Shown here in pieces: positions 37,724 to 51,767 of a stretch of DNA of 64,000 nucleotides (its first letter is position 1; each line of letters starts with the position of its first letter). The notes under the pieces were generated by a model. It saw nothing but the letters and a program-made list of their open reading frames with translations, made no database searches and was not told where the DNA came from. Source of the stretch: Cryptomeria japonica. Lineage: Eukaryota; Streptophyta; Pinopsida; Cupressales; Cupressaceae. The position numbers and the translations under genes were made by a program. The DNA is taken from contig NC_081413.1 in NCBI RefSeq assembly GCF_030272615.1, positions 157,976,849 to 158,040,848 of the forward strand, read 5' to 3'.

Positions 37724-38110
37724 CTCCAAGCAATTGTTCTCAGATTTAGAAAACTAAAAAACTTGTCATACACACGAAGTTATAGAAAATAGAGTCCATT
37801 TTTTAAAACAAAGTTCTTACATACTTGTGACCCTAGGAAGTCCTTGCATAGTCCCCACTTACGTCCTCATTATCATCCTAAGTCTTTGCATAGTTCACAC
37901 TTGCATCCTTATTATCATTCTAAGTGTTTGCATAGTTTGCACTTACGTCCTTATTATCATCATGTCTTTGCATAGTTTTCACTTACGTCCTCATTATCGT
38001 CCTAAATCTTTACATATAGTCCTCATTCACGTCTTCATTATCACCCATAGTCATTTCATATATGTTTGTCTTAGTCCATTACTAGTTGCAGAGTCATAGC
38101 ATGTGTCGTA
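37724..38110 (+). other. Element B leader, continued, with ~42-bp minisatellite
   Basis: About five imperfect units of 'ctttgcatagttcacactt acgtcc ttattatcat' type start near 37842, 37884, 37926, 37966 and 38010. They lie just upstream of gag. The ORF through them (37827-38099) is a repeat artefact. Confidence 0.7.
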
Positions 38111-40894
38111 ATGGGTCTCCCAGTTGATGGTTTGCTCCCCTTCAAGCAACCTAACCTAGTGGAAAACGACAATCAACGAGAAATCATTGATGGTCTAGCT
38201 AACTTAGCTTGGGACTCAAGGAGAAATGCACCTCAGTATATAGGAGTTGAGTATGAGATTAATATTGAGTATAAAATTGCCCATAGAATTGATAGAGATA
38301 TTGAGACAGAAAGTCTAAGACAAGAAATGGAAAAAATTGCATTAGAGAAATCCAAAAATACTCAACAGGTCTCGCGTCAAAATCCTCAATAGAGACTCTA
38401 GTCTTGCATACATCATACTTACGTCTACAGTCTAGCGTTAGTCATCATCTTGCATAGAACCACCCTCATATAGTAGTCTTAGATACCTATCACAAGGTCA
38501 CAAAAGGAGAAAGGTATAATGGACCCAAACAACGCCCAGTCTGTAAACCCAACTTGGAACATGGATATCTCAATTGGTCAACAATTAGGTTCTCAGACAA
38601 TGTCTACCCTAAACGAATTGCAACAGCATTTAACAAAAGAAGAAATTGAGTCAACTCAACAAGATCCACATGTTCTTATGCTCCTAGATGCACTTATACA
38701 TAGTGATAGGGACAAATATCTCTCGTTGTTATTAAAAAATGGGGTGAAACTACCTGAATATTTTGATGTCACAAAAATATTACCACTAGGAAAAACATTA
38801 GGTCAATATAACAGTCAAACACCACCCATGACACAAATACAAGTTGCGACCTCCAATTTTCTTCAAAATGTACCTATCCAAACAAATGTTAACACAAATG
38901 AAAACTTTAAGACAAGTGCATCATCTTCAGTGGTTGGTGTTAGTATACCAACACAAAGCATATCGATAATATCAAGTGTCTCAGCACCTATTCAAACACA
39001 AGCAACAAGTGCAACCCAACCTCCAGTTTCCTATTCTATAGGATCAACATATAGTCACCAAAATGCAAATCTAGGTCTTACCAATACAACAAGTACAACT
39101 CAACCAAACATGGGTTTGCATATCACTTACTTAACAGTACCTAGTGGAAGGTAGAACACACAAAGTTATAATCATGGTACCTTCCAACAAACTCCTAGTT
39201 ATGCAACCACAAATCTTTTTTGTGGGACATACACAAACACAAGGTGTACCTTTGACATAAATAGATATTCTAACACAACAAATATATAATTTGTAACAAC
39301 AAATGATGATCATGCAAACCGGTAACGATAAAAAGAGCTACACAATGCAGGACTTGTGTCCTTATCCATTCGATTACACATTATACATGCCACCTTTCCC
39401 ACAACATTTTGAAATGCCTAAATTTGACAGATATCGAGGGAAGGGTGATCCTAGAGATCATATCAGAGAATTTTTTACGGCATGTATAGAGGTTGCCATA
39501 GAAGATACTTATTTAATGAGACTATTTCCTAAAAGTCTAGGAGGTCTGGCTTTGAATGGTTTTCACATTTACCACCAACCATCACATCATGGGGAGAATT
39601 AGCTAAACAATTTACCGCAAACTTCTCGCATAACATTGACACCCTAGTTACTTTGATGGACTTGTGTGCCACTAAACAATATGAGAATGAAACATTTGCA
39701 TCCTTCATACAACAATGGAGGGCTCTCTATAAGAGGTGTAGGACAGTTATCCCAAAAATAGAGCAAGTGGACATGTTCATAGAAAACTTGATCCCCAAGA
39801 TTAAATATCCGATACAAATGCAATGTTTAACCACATTCAAACAAATCACAGAAAAAGCTCTCAAATGTGAGAAGGGACTAGTAGAACAAGGTCTTATTAA
39901 GTATGGCAACACCAATAATAATGACAAATCTAAGTTTTGGTCGAAAAACAAAAATGTGACCAATGATGGTATTGTAGATGCCAAAACAATAAACAAAACT
40001 CAACCCGTTTTATCTTTGGGAACAAGTTAGTCATCTAATCCACATATAGGGAATAACACAACCTCCACAAATGTAAACACTACAAAAAGCATGAACACAA
40101 GATACCCCAGGGTAAATGCTCCAAGAAGAAATTACACACCTCTAGGAGAACCTATTGAGTCAATGCTCAAAAAGTTAATACAGACAAACATGATCACTTT
40201 ACTTGAAGTAAGAGTGTATGACCCAGGTCCTTTCAAACCCACATGGTGGAATGATAATGATTTTTGTGATTATCATCAGACTAAAGGTCATAAAATAGCA
40301 AGTTGCTACAAATTGAAAATTTTGGTCCAAGATATGATAGACCAAGGGGACATCACAATCAATAGTGATAAAGCCTCATCAAACACAAATCACACAATTT
40401 TTAAGGATCCATTTCTTAAGCATGACAAAGGGAAAGCTACCACATCAGGTACCCAAGACAATACAACTAACTACACAAAGGTCTCATACGACTACACTAT
40501 TCATGCCATTAGCTCAAGAGATATAGAAAACAATGATTCACAAGAAACATTTGATCAAGATGAGCAATATCTAGACACTCACACAGATGATAACAAAATT
40601 TGTATGATATCAGAGGCACCAAAATACGACGATGATAGAAATATTTGTCTCAGAGACTGGGGGCATGATCAACCATCTCATTCAAGATGGTTTGAAGATG
40701 GACTCATAGAACATATCATGGATGTCAAACATACACATAAAGACTATGAAGAGGGATTTAACATAAATCTTGATAATGTAGCATACGATATCAATAAAAC
40801 TTGTAAGTCATATGATACAGTGGCTATGATCACCATAACTCCCAGAGACAAAGACTGTGTAGTAGTTACTCGTAGATCAAAGGTAACTTTATAA
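38111..40894 (+). pseudogene. Tat-lineage gag, broken into several frames
   Basis: Segments at 38111-38392, 38519-39154, 39303-39602, 39653-40030 and 40091-40894 together resemble one gag. Visible parts are a low-complexity Thr/Ser/Gln N-terminus, a capsid core with PHFEMPKFDRYRGKGDPRDH and ATKQYENETFASFIQQWR, and a knuckle-like motif CDYHQTKGHKIASCYKLK near 40265-40320. The last motif (C-x2-H-x4-H-x4-C type) is characteristic of Tat-related gag proteins. Frame shifts and stops separate the segments, so no capsid can be made. The first ORF (38111) may be a separate small upstream ORF; I join it only because of position. Confidence 0.75.
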
Positions 40895-41080
40895 GGAATA
40901 TCACAAAATCAACCACCAGCAGTAGGGAACTATAATGTTGATGAGAAACTTAAGAAAACTCTGACACAGATATCATTATTCAAAAAATTTCGTATTTCAC
41001 CCACTAATAGAACTATACTGGACAAAGCACTTCAAGATTTGGTAGTGGATAGAAATATAGATGAAAATGCCTTCTAGTCT

Positions 41081-41647
41081 ATGGTAGGAAATCTAACACA
41101 AGGCACATGTATTGCATTCATAGAAAAAGATATTCCTAGTGATAGACTGCTTCATAACAACCCACTACATCTGGAAGCTTACATTCATAAGAGAAGAATC
41201 AGAAGAGTAATCGTAGATGAAGGAGTCGGTCTCAACATTTGTACTTTAAAACTAATTAAGGCACTAGGATATTTTGAACTTCACATTGATTCATCCAAGA
41301 GGATAAATATCAAGGCATATGATGATGAAGAATGTCCATCAAAAGGCATTGTAACATTACCCATACAAGTGGGACCTATTACAACAGAGGTCTCTTTTCA
41401 AGTCTTGGATAGAGAACTGGGATATAACATGTTATTGGGCCGCCCATGGATCCACACCATGCAAGCAGTACCATCCACATTTCATCAGTGTGTCAAATTC
41501 CTATACAATGGTATTGAAATCACCATAAAGGGTGATCCAAATCCCTTCCAACATTGCAATTACTTGAAAGATAGTATGGATAATCAAGTACCTATTAATC
41601 AAGTAGCACCTCTCATTACACAACTGGAGGCATTAACAATCACATAA
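41081..41647 (+). pseudogene. Tat-lineage aspartic protease region
   Basis: A 188-codon open segment with the protease active-site region VIVDEGVGLNICTL (Asp kept; the usual third position of D-T/S/G-G is changed to Glu) and the downstream LGRPWIHTMQAVPSTFHQC motif shared by Tat elements. It is separated from gag and RT by stops. The linker 41648-42706 contains broken ORFs (for example 41870-42178) of low similarity to anything I recognise, probably the protease-RT spacer. Confidence 0.8.
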
Positions 41648-42706
41648 ACAAAAAAGGATATGCCTTCAACATCAACCTTACAAATACAAGATATGGGTTG
41701 TGGAGAGTATTCTATTGCAAATAATTTAAGTGGGAAACACTTGTCTCTATCTTCTAAGTCTTTTGAAAAACCTCACAATACAGTACAAAAATAGGACAAA
41801 GGAAAAGAAATTGTCAGATGCACAAACTCGTGCTCTTTCATTAGATGGGGTGACTTACAAGAAGAATCCTTGAACGAAGATGCTAACCATTGGATATATA
41901 GAGAAGAAGATCACATGATGATACCCAAAATACCCACAGATCAATATGGCAATGGATTCAAAATGTTCCAGAGACATGGATATGATGGTACCATATGCCT
42001 TGGGTTCCAGAAACAAGGAAGACTGGAGCCTATTGTTCCTAATGATAATCCAAGGAATCAAGGATTGGGGTATAAGCATGTACCACATATCATAGAGGCA
42101 AGACAACACACCCTTTATATACTAAATCGACCAATGAAACTGTCAAACTACATACCACAAAGGGATTTTTCCACATAGGTGCTTCCATCTTCATCTCAAA
42201 CAAGTAATCAAGTACCCACATCTCCTACTGCAAAATCAGATGGGGAAGACATGAGACAACTTCTGCAAGAACCTATCACTCAATCATAAAATGATGCAGT
42301 TATTGATACAACACTATAGGCTAATGTTGCAACAGAGGCAGGATTACCACCACCAGCTGAATCTCATCCATGGTTATTGTCACTACTTCTGCCATGAGAA
42401 ATGACTCATGCTCAACCTAATGAATCAGATGAAGAAAGGTTGCAAAGGCTTATACCAGGCTTAAGAAGGGTAACTAATGTCGAAAGAAGACTAGTCAATC
42501 TACACCAGAATCAGCAGTAGGAACAAGAAGAAATAAGTGATGATAGTTCATAGGATGAAACATATATTGAAAGTGAGATAGACTCTCATGACTATGAGTC
42601 CTTATCCCTCCATGATTCTATCCCACCAACAAGTGTAATATTAAGGTATCAAATAAAGCCTATACAAGATGAAAATACCCAAAGTCATTCAAACAATCAA
42701 GTCTTC

Positions 42707-45700
42707 ATGTTATCAGAGTCTACTATAGAAGGGAGTAATGATTTAGCCTTGGCACATTCACACTTGATTGATTGGGGGAAAGAAGGAAAATCAACGCTGG
42801 ATTGGTTTGAAAATGATGAAGCAATTGCAGAATTTATCATAGTCAGAGAGGGGCTTCCACAAGGTGATCACAAAGCAGGGTTTGTTGTAGACCTAGATAG
42901 AGTAGCACACTTTGGAGAAGAAAGTGCCTTTACAACAGAAGATAAAGATCAAAACACCCATAATGGCAAGAGTGAGTTGGGTAACCTTCCTATTGAAAGA
43001 GAAAGTTCAACATTGCTTATAGAAGAAATAGAAGAAGTAAACATAGCAGAAGGGGACATTGTACATAACATCCATTTGGTAAAATCACTAAGAAAAGAAG
43101 AAAAAGATAGATTCATTCATTTTTTCAAGCAAAGACCTATCAATTTTGCTTGGTCCTATGCAGATATGCTAGGCTTAGACTCTAAATTAGTGTTGCATCA
43201 CTTACCTTTGATATCGAGAGTTAAACCTTACAAGCAAAAATTGAGAAAAATGTATCCAAGTATTGTATTACTGATTAAAATAGAACTACAAAAGTTGTTG
43301 GATGTAGGTTTCATTAGACCTATTGACTATTCAAAATGGATATCCAACCTGGTACCTGTGACTAAGCCCACAAGAGGCATAAGAATTTGCATGGATTTTT
43401 GGGATCTAAATAAAGCTTGTCCTAAGGATGACTTCTCGCTACCAAATATCAATATGATAGTTGACCTAACAGCTGGAAATGAGATGCTATCCTTAATGGA
43501 TGGTTTTTCAGGACACAACCATATTAAAATTGCACCAGAAGATCAACATAAAATGGTCTTTACATGCCCATGGGGAACATACTACTGGAATGTGATGTCA
43601 TTTGGTCTCAAAAATGTTGGAGCAACATACCAAAGAGCCATGGCAACGCTGTTTCATGACATGATCCACAACATAATGGAAGATTATATGGATTATATAT
43701 TGGCTGTCATAGAAAAGAGTAGAGCATCTTGTGGTTCTTGCATAGATATTTGATCGGTTGGAGCAGTATAATGTAAGATTAAACCCGAAGAAGTGTGTGT
43801 TTGGTGTAACAGCAGGTAAACTATTAGGATTTATAGTGTCAAACAAAGGAATTGAAATAGACCCTGCCAAGGTCAAGGAAATCATTGATATGCAACCTTC
43901 ATCAATACTTAAACAACTAAGAGGGTTACAAGGATGACTACAATCCATAAGGAGATTCATAGAGCAATTAGCAGATAAGTGTCACCCATTCCAACATTTA
44001 CTCAAAAAAGGAGTTACCTTTAAATGGACAGAACAATGCTAAGAAGCTTTCCAAGCTCTAAAAGATTATCTTTTAAACACACCAATGTTAATATCTCCTA
44101 CTCCAGGAAAACCTCTATTGTTATACATATCAGCAACAAACTCACCTCTAGGAGCTCTATTGGCACAACATGACAAAAATGGAAAATAAAGAGCCATTTA
44201 TTATATAAGTAGGACTCTGATCAGCTATGAGCTTAATTATACCCTTATAGAGTGAGCATGCTTAGCAGTAATATTTGCATCCCAAAAGCTTAGACATTAC
44301 ATGCTGAGTCATAAGGTACAACTCATTGCATGCTTTGACCCACTCAAGTACCTATTGAGCAGAGCAACATTTATCAGGCGATTGGCTAAGTGGGTTATGA
44401 TCCTGAGCAAGTTTGATATAGAATACATAGATAGAAATTTCATCAAAGAACAAATTATAGCAAATCAATTCACAGAGGCTCCTTTATAGGACAGCCACCT
44501 ATTGCTGATAGACTTTCCAGATGAATTTGTGTTTACATTAATTGCATCTGTAATGTGGAAATTATATTTTGATGGGTCGTATACAAGTCATGGATCTGGA
44601 GCAAGGATTATTTTTGTCACCCCTCAAGGGGATTCTATGCCTAAGTCATTTAGGATCAATTTCCAAAGCACAAATAATATAGCTGAATATGAAGCTCTCC
44701 TCATAGGGCTTCGTACAGTTGTACAGTGGAGAATACAAGAGTTACATGTCTATGGTGATTTGTAGTTAATTTTAAACCAAGTCAATGATGATTAAAACAC
44801 GAAGGATGACAAACTCATGCCTTATAAGAATTTGGTCGAAGATTACAAGGAGCACTTCAGAAAAATTACCTTTGAATAGATCCCAAGGATACAAAACAAG
44901 GCAGCAGATGCAATGGCCACCATAGGATCTCTTCTGAATATGCCTGCTAACGAAACTCAGTTTGAGTTCATCATAGAACAGTTGATGCTACCAGTATATG
45001 AGACTCCCCTATTAGAATATGTATGTGCAATTCTGGGTCCAGAATCACCTTACTACAATGAAATATGTACATATTTACATATTCAATACATGTCACCGGA
45101 TCTGTCCATAAATCAAAAGAAAACCTTTATTCATTAGGCATCTAGCTACACCACTATAGCTAATACTTTGTACAGAAAGGGATTCGATGGAACTCTTCTC
45201 TGATGTCTTGATGAGAATGAAGCACATCTTGCTTTAAAGGAAGTCCATGATGGAATTTGTGAGGCTCACCAAAGTGGTCCATTATTGTCAAAGAAATTGT
45301 TGAGAACAGGTTATTACTGGCCAACTATGGAAAAGGATGCTTATAAGTATGTACAGAAATGTAAGCAATGCCAAATGCATGGGGATCTCATTCATGCACA
45401 AGCACAAGATCTTCAACCCATTACATCACCATGGCCATTTTCACAATGGGGATTAGATCTAGTGGGTAAAATCAACCCTACTTCTTCCAATGGGCACAAG
45501 TTCATCTTAACAGCCACTGAGTACTTTACCAAATGGGTTGAGGAAATTCCTCTTACATACACTACTGGAAAGTAGACATCAAAATTCTTGCTCAACTACA
45601 TTATATATAGATACGGGATTCCACTGTGCTTCATTTCAAATAATGGACGTCCATTTAAAAACTAGGAAGTGAAAGAGTTGTGTGACAAATTTCACATACA

Positions 45701-46306
45701 ATGGATATTTGCCAAGCCATATTATCCACAAAGCAATGGAAAAGAAGAGGCTACAAATAAAACAATATTGAAAATTCTTAAGAAAGTAGTCACTGACATA
45801 GGACAGGACTGGCATATCCAATTAAATCCTGCTCCTTGGGCTTACAAAATAGGAGTACGCACACCTACAGGAGCAACACCATATTCTTTGGTCTATGGTA
45901 CAGAAGCAATACTCCCCATTCAAATAGAAATACTGTCTCTAAGAGTATCCTTACAGAACATCATATCAGAGGAAGACTACAGGGTAGCAAGGTTACAAGA
46001 ACTCGAAACCCTTTATGAAAAAAGGCAAACGGCGTTCAATCATCTAAAAGGATATCAAAATAGACTGAGATGAAGTTATAATAAATAGGTCTACCCATGA
46101 ACTTTTGAAGTGGAAGATTTAGTTCTTAAAGAGAATCAAAGGAACCTAGAAGAACGAGAAAAGCCAGGGAAATTCAAACCTAACTGGCTAGGTCCTTTCA
46201 TCATAACAAGGGTTATAGGAAATGGAGCATATAATTTGGCTACCATGGAGGGAGATCCACTCTTTGACCCTATGAACAGCATGCACCTTAAACGATACTA
46301 TACCTA
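42707..46306 (+). pseudogene. Tat-lineage pol: reverse transcriptase, RNase H, archaeal-type RNase H, integrase
   Basis: RT begins near 43150. LRKMYPSIVLL, RICMDFWDLNKACPKDDF, DGFSGHNHIKIAP and CPWGTYYWNVMSFGL are clear. The catalytic YxDD box reads YMDY, so the enzyme is inactive. After a frameshift near 43730 the thumb and first RNase H follow, with stops (to about 44490). A second, archaeal-type RNase H lies at 44550-44765 (LYFDGS, NNIAEYEALLIGL, VYGD), a mark of the Tat lineage. Integrase (45180-46306) has the zinc-binding part (KCKQCQMHG), QWGLDLVGKI, ISNNGRPF (Asp changed to Asn) and NGKEEATNKT. It ends in a C-terminal domain (FKPNWLGPFIITRV ... MHLKRYY). Multiple stops confirm decay. 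Confidence 0.92.
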
Positions 46307-49113
46307 AGGGTTGGGTTAGGTTAGGTTTTATTTTTTGCATTGCATGTCATATTATTCAAAGCACTGCATTACATATAGTTTCTTTTTAAAATGCATCACA
46401 TTCTCAAAGTTTTTACATTTTCAAATAGCATCACCAATAAAACAAGGCAATTGTCCAAGTTTATCATTTGTTTGCATTTAAGAGAAACAAGGATCATCTC
46501 CTTTCTTAGATATTCGGACATGAAGTATATGAGGTTCTAAGGTCATTCATTTTCAACATTACCTTGTGACGACGCTTTACTTATGGTTGGCTAGTTATTT
46601 CACTATTTGAGACTTGTTAACCCAAAATCTATCAATTTCTATATCTCAAACATATTAAGAAAATCTCTAATTCATTCTAGACACCTAGTTGATCATACAA
46701 CTAGGTGAAAAATCTAAAATTTTACTTCAATGCCGCTATAATTGTCACACCCAAGTAGGTTTCATTACTTACAAGTCAAGGCAAGAAAACAAAAAGAAAA
46801 AGTGAAATGATATATAACTGAAATATCAGGCATACAAGTGAGATAAAAAGCTTGACCATGGGAACATGCAAGTAACTCCATTAGGGCTATGAACGCCTAC
46901 TGGCAATGGAGCAATATTTGAGAAATTACAGTCTATAACCTCGTCGGAGATATCAAGGCTTGTTGGCAATGAGGCTCTATTCAGGATGCTTTTGAAGATA
47001 GGATAATCCATGTAGCTAGTCATATAGGATGCTAAGGATCTTTAGTGAACACAAGAGCAGGAATTAACTCATCTACACACACGTGGTCAAAAGAAGGTCA
47101 AAGTTTTAAGAACCGATGAGGAAGTTTCCTGCATCTCCATTTGTAAATCCGAGTCACTAAGTGTGTTGAGTTGAATGTTCCAAAGGACCTTAGGGATCGA
47201 TTGACCAGTTATCTATGAAATGTTTTTGTACCTCTAATTCAATTGGTGTATTACAAATGATACAACAAACATAGTAAACTTTGTTTGAATAGGAAATGCA
47301 TCTTCATCATACATATGGTATTAACATAGGTTATGTTGAAAAAGTCATTTGTCTCCACATACATTCTATAGATCATCATGTCATATAGGTCTACACACTG
47401 GGGGCATAACTGAAAAAATCCTAAAAATCATAGAAAGTCCTAAAAAAATCCTAAAAATCATATAAAGTCCTAAAAAATCCTAAAAATCATATAAAGTTCT
47501 GAAAAAATCCTAAAATTCATATAAAGTTCTGACAAAATCCAAAAACAATGAAAAAACTCAAAATCCAAAAACATTGAAAAACTCAAAATCCAAAAATAGT
47601 GAAATCCATAAAAAAATACCAAAAACATCGATAAAAAGTCTTGAAAAAATCATCCAAAAATAGTCAAATATAGAAAACAACCAAAAACATCTACAAAACA
47701 ATCCTTCAAAAATATCAAAAACATCCATATAACAATCCTGAAAAAACCAATCAAAAACATTCAAATATCGATCTACATAATCCAAAAATATCAAAAAAAG
47801 CTCTTGGAAAATAACTAAAAATCGAAAATCAATCAATCAAAAAACTTGCAATAAAATATCTTGTGAGAAACAAATACCCTAGCAGATATCCAGCATACGC
47901 TTCGCACGAAGTTAACAAAGGATATGACTATCCAGTCAAACATCTACAATCAACTGATCAAACTGTCTTATCAATCTTATCGTATCCATATCAAGTGATC
48001 ATTATCTTGTCTTAAACGGAAGAGGATACACTCGAAATCAGACAGGTCAGTCTTAAACGGGGTCCGCAACTTTCTGAGATCTGACATTATCAACCATCAC
48101 ATCAAGTAACTGAGAACAAAGGCACAAGGTCAGTATAGCTGCTGAATTTTGTCCAGGTCAGTCTTTATCTTTTATCATTTGGCAATAGATATTGTTCCTA
48201 TGCTACTCAAGGATGTCCACAAGTGACTAGAGGAGCTATGATGGGCATCATCTTTTTCTTTGTTTGTTGTTTATGGTGTGAACCGATGAAATTCTAGGGA
48301 AATTTCTCTAGTGAGTGTCTATGATAGGAGATTTCAACTATCGGATGCCACACATTCCTCGACCCCTAGTGTCATTCCTAGAATGGAGGGTTCACTCCTT
48401 GTCTGCTACGTGTTTGTTTCTACAATGAGATATCTTTACATCTTGATTCCTTATACCCTGATATGCTAAGCTTTATTGTTCAATAATAAGGCTCAGTGAT
48501 GAATATATATTGTGCAATAAAATATGTGAAATGGGTTCATGATTCTTTCAATTTCATTCTCATCTCATTTTCTTATTGATAGTTTGTCAATTTCTCTTCT
48601 CTCTAAAATCACATTCTTTCTAACATTCTTTCTATCATCAATCTCTTCTCTCTATCATCTAACTAACATTTCCTCACAGTGTATCTGAGTTAAAAATTTG
48701 TTCAACTATTATCATACAAAAGCAAAAAATAGATTTCATATAGATTCCATTGCGTTCATGTAGGTACAATTGCATTCATAAATATCAGTTAATAAACATT
48801 CATTAGCATCATTAATACATACATGCACTACCATTGCATTCATTTAGAATCAAATAGATATGCATCATAAAACTCATAGCATTATATAAGCATACATGGA
48901 AAACAAAATATAAATAGATCACTATCAAAACCTGCATATCATATATATAACTCAAAAATGATAATGTGTACGAATAGAATAAACAGGCCCGAAGGCTCAG
49001 ATAACATAATCAAAAATGGCTCAACCAACACTGCCTCTGTCAGCAGGTGGATCCTGTCCACTAGATCCCACCACTGGATGTCAAGGTGGTCCCATAATGC
49101 TACCATTGATAGT
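46307..49113. other. Spacer between integrase and the antisense PMD gene
   Basis: Mostly non-coding. 47412-47860 is an A-rich stretch of short repeats (AAAATCCTAAAAATCATA, CAAAAACATC). Either side I see no domain. It probably includes the downstream region of the PMD gene, whose natural stop I cannot place. Confidence 0.6.
47412..47860. repeat. A-rich short tandem repeats
   Basis: Units of 'aaaatcctaaaaatcatataaagt' recur in the first ~120 bases and then decay into CAAAAACATC/CAAAATCC-type units. The minus-strand Phe/Asp-rich ORF (47558-47836) is an artefact. Confidence 0.8.
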
Positions 49114-51388
49114 CTATAGATAAGTAGATCTACTCGATCTCCTCCCCATAAAGGCACTAAAACTAGGCTCTCTCTGATCCTCAAGGATAGCTCTCTCATA
49201 AGCCTGTCGATGGTATATAGCCTCATGTACAGCAGTGAAATACCTATCTACTTGGTCATGAGCATTTGTACCTGGTCTAAAAAGATGATCAAATGTATCC
49301 ATGGTAATTTGACCTCTCCGGACTACCTCATCTCTCTCCCTCTGGAGACGATCCCTCTCAACCTCAAGCACACTGTAATCTGCACGGTAGGTCTCCTGCT
49401 CAACATCTCATCTAGCGACCTCATCCTCCAAACTCTAGATTCATGACCTAATAATCTATGGATCATCCTCATCACCCACCTATCCTCTCCCACCCTCTAC
49501 AATAGGCACATCCTCCAGCTCTAGCATATCCTCATCATCATCCCCACCCTCGCTGCTAGATGACTCTGAAGAATCATCGCTATCTCCACTACTGATAGAC
49601 TCGGTGTCTCCACCAATGTCTACATCCTCTCCCTCTGATCCCTCATCTCCCTCACCTCCTCAATCATCTCCCTCACCTCCTCCCTTGGCTCCACCCTCTC
49701 CTCCTCCTCTAGCTCTCTCCCCTGCATCTATCCTCAACTACTGTCTAGGATGGCAAATCTATTGAGCTATAATCGAAACAACAGGATCAGTAAGTGGTAT
49801 CAGCCTATGCCTAGAAAACCAAGCATCATACTCTGACATCGTCCCTGGATCCGCTGCACCTCTACCCCAACCCCAGAGTAATGACTGAAGAGAATCAAAC
49901 TCAACAGAAGCAACATGTGGCTGAATACAAACACCCCAATCAAATACCTCTCGAGATACACAAGCAAAATAAGCAGTAACCACTAGTGTCACTTGTACCT
50001 TACCAAACTATCTCAGTACCCACCCTAGAAGATACATCTCAATAATCCCCTGGGTCTCAAAAGTCCTACCAATTAGATACCTCTGTTGTCGGTAGAAAGG
50101 CATGTGCACTGCATCATCTGCCTAACCAGGGCAATCTAAGTATGGTCTCCAAATGAAATTTTGTAGTATATCCAACTGATGCCTCCAGTACAAGGTGTTA
50201 CCTGAACCCCTGTATCTGATACCTTCTCTATACCTAAAAGCATAAGGCTCACTAGGATGCAAATCAACATGAATAATAGGCCTCAAGATAGAAATATGCT
50301 CCCATGCCCAAGTTTGGAGCAGAGTCACACCACAACTGATAGACCGATATCCAAGATATACAATCCCATGCATTTGATAATACAACATGGCCAGTAGACA
50401 TGGACCCCACACATATAATTGATGATGAACAATCATATCATGGAGCACTCTACCCCATCCAACTGGAAATATGTGACCTCATCTGTCAGGTATCAATAAA
50501 CCACCAACAACACCACATAGTACAATAGTCGTGTCATCATAATCCAATCGGGCCCAAGGGATATCATATCAACCACTAATCTGCAAGTCCTATATCTCAC
50601 ACTCAAAAAGTGCACACAATCCCTCAATGGCATCATCATGTTTGTACACAACTCTCTCACCATGAATCAGAATATGCAGTATACGCCATACATCCTCTAA
50701 CATAATGGATGCCTCCCTAGTCGAAAGATGGAATGAACAAGTCTTAGAATGCCACCGCTCTATCAAAGCTGTAAGCATGGCCCTATTGGCCGTAACCTCT
50801 GGCAAGTGTAAAACATGATATAAACCAAGCTGTCAGAGATGCTCAATCTCCTCATCAAGTACGTCAGCTCGAAGATCAAGTCCACTAGGTTTGCTCTGTC
50901 GGCAGTATAACACTCCAATGTTCTCCTGCAAAGAGAAAATGTTGAAAATATCAGATATCGGATCATGAAAAACAAAATATATTTTCAAACGCATGACAAA
51001 AATTACACAAACAATGAATGCATGATAGTTATTACTAATGCGGTATACTTATAGCTTTTGTGTAACATTAACAACAAATGCGTAATGAAATGAGCTAATG
51101 TGTAACATTAAACACTATTGCGATATGAAATGAGCTAATGTGTAACGTTAATGACAATTGTGTAGCATTTAAAATGTTTGTGATACATTAAGAACAAATA
51201 CGTAAAAGCCAATAGGCAAATGCGTAACACAATGGAAACATTGATCATTGAAATATTTTGGAAAATAGCAAAAAACAGGCAAAAAATATCAAGAAAAATT
51301 AGAAAAATACCATGCCTCCAGTCCTAGGAGGTCTCTGATATGAACGTACTCAGTCAGACAGATGCAATCAAGCTCTATAACCAGCCAT
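49114..51388 (-). pseudogene. Antisense plant mobile domain (PMD) gene carried by element B
   Basis: On the minus strand, exon 1 (51388-51311) starts MAGYRA and ends RPPRTGGM. An intron (51310-50926, GT...TTTGCAG) joins it in phase 0 to exon 2, starting ENIGVLYC at 50925. The PMD core is clear: ALIERWHSKTCSFHLS, then EASIMLEDVWRIL (about 50780-50690), then YVWGPCLLAMLYYQMHG and LLQTWAWEHIS (about 50430-50290), then WRPYLDCPG. A region rich in Glu, Asp, Ser and Gly (about 49680-49500) precedes a coiled coil (VLEVERDRLQRERDEV). Stops at CGA, CAG or TGG-type codons show decay. PMD domains (related to Arabidopsis MAIN/MAIL1) are known in host genes and in transposable elements. Here it lies between integrase and the 3' LTR in reverse orientation. 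The C-terminal end is uncertain. Confidence 0.82.
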
Positions 51389-51754
51389 GATGATCAAATA
51401 CTTGGAAGAAAGCACACAAATTACAGAGAAAACAAAGAACTTACCAAATACAAAATGAGCAAATGAAAACCTAAAAATCTCTATTTATAACTCAAAATTG
51501 GGGTTTTTTGGACACCTCAACGCACGTGGTCCACGCTAGCTTCAAACAACTTGTAGCCTACTCAAACAATCTCAAAATTACATTAAACTTCACACGCTTG
51601 CTCATTACATTGGTATCGAAAACATGGTCTCAATTTTTGAATTTTCCGACCACCTTTTCTGAGGGGGCATATTTACACTATACAGCAGTACCAAGGCATA
51701 CTGGGGCAAATTTTTTTCGTCCTTTTTGAAACAATGTTGTTCTAACTTTTTCTC

Positions 51755-51767
51755 AAAGAGGGGCAAA
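51755..51767 (+). other. Polypurine tract of element B
   Basis: AAAGAGGGGCAAA lies immediately before the right LTR start (TGTAGACACC). Confidence 0.75.

Noticed and set aside
37842-38045. Possible CRISPR-like repeat spacing (42-bp units)
   Set aside because: Units are contiguous and degenerate, with no unique spacers, in a plant retrotransposon leader. A minisatellite.
47558-47836. Phe/Asp-rich minus-strand ORF
   Set aside because: Arises from A-rich tandem repeats.
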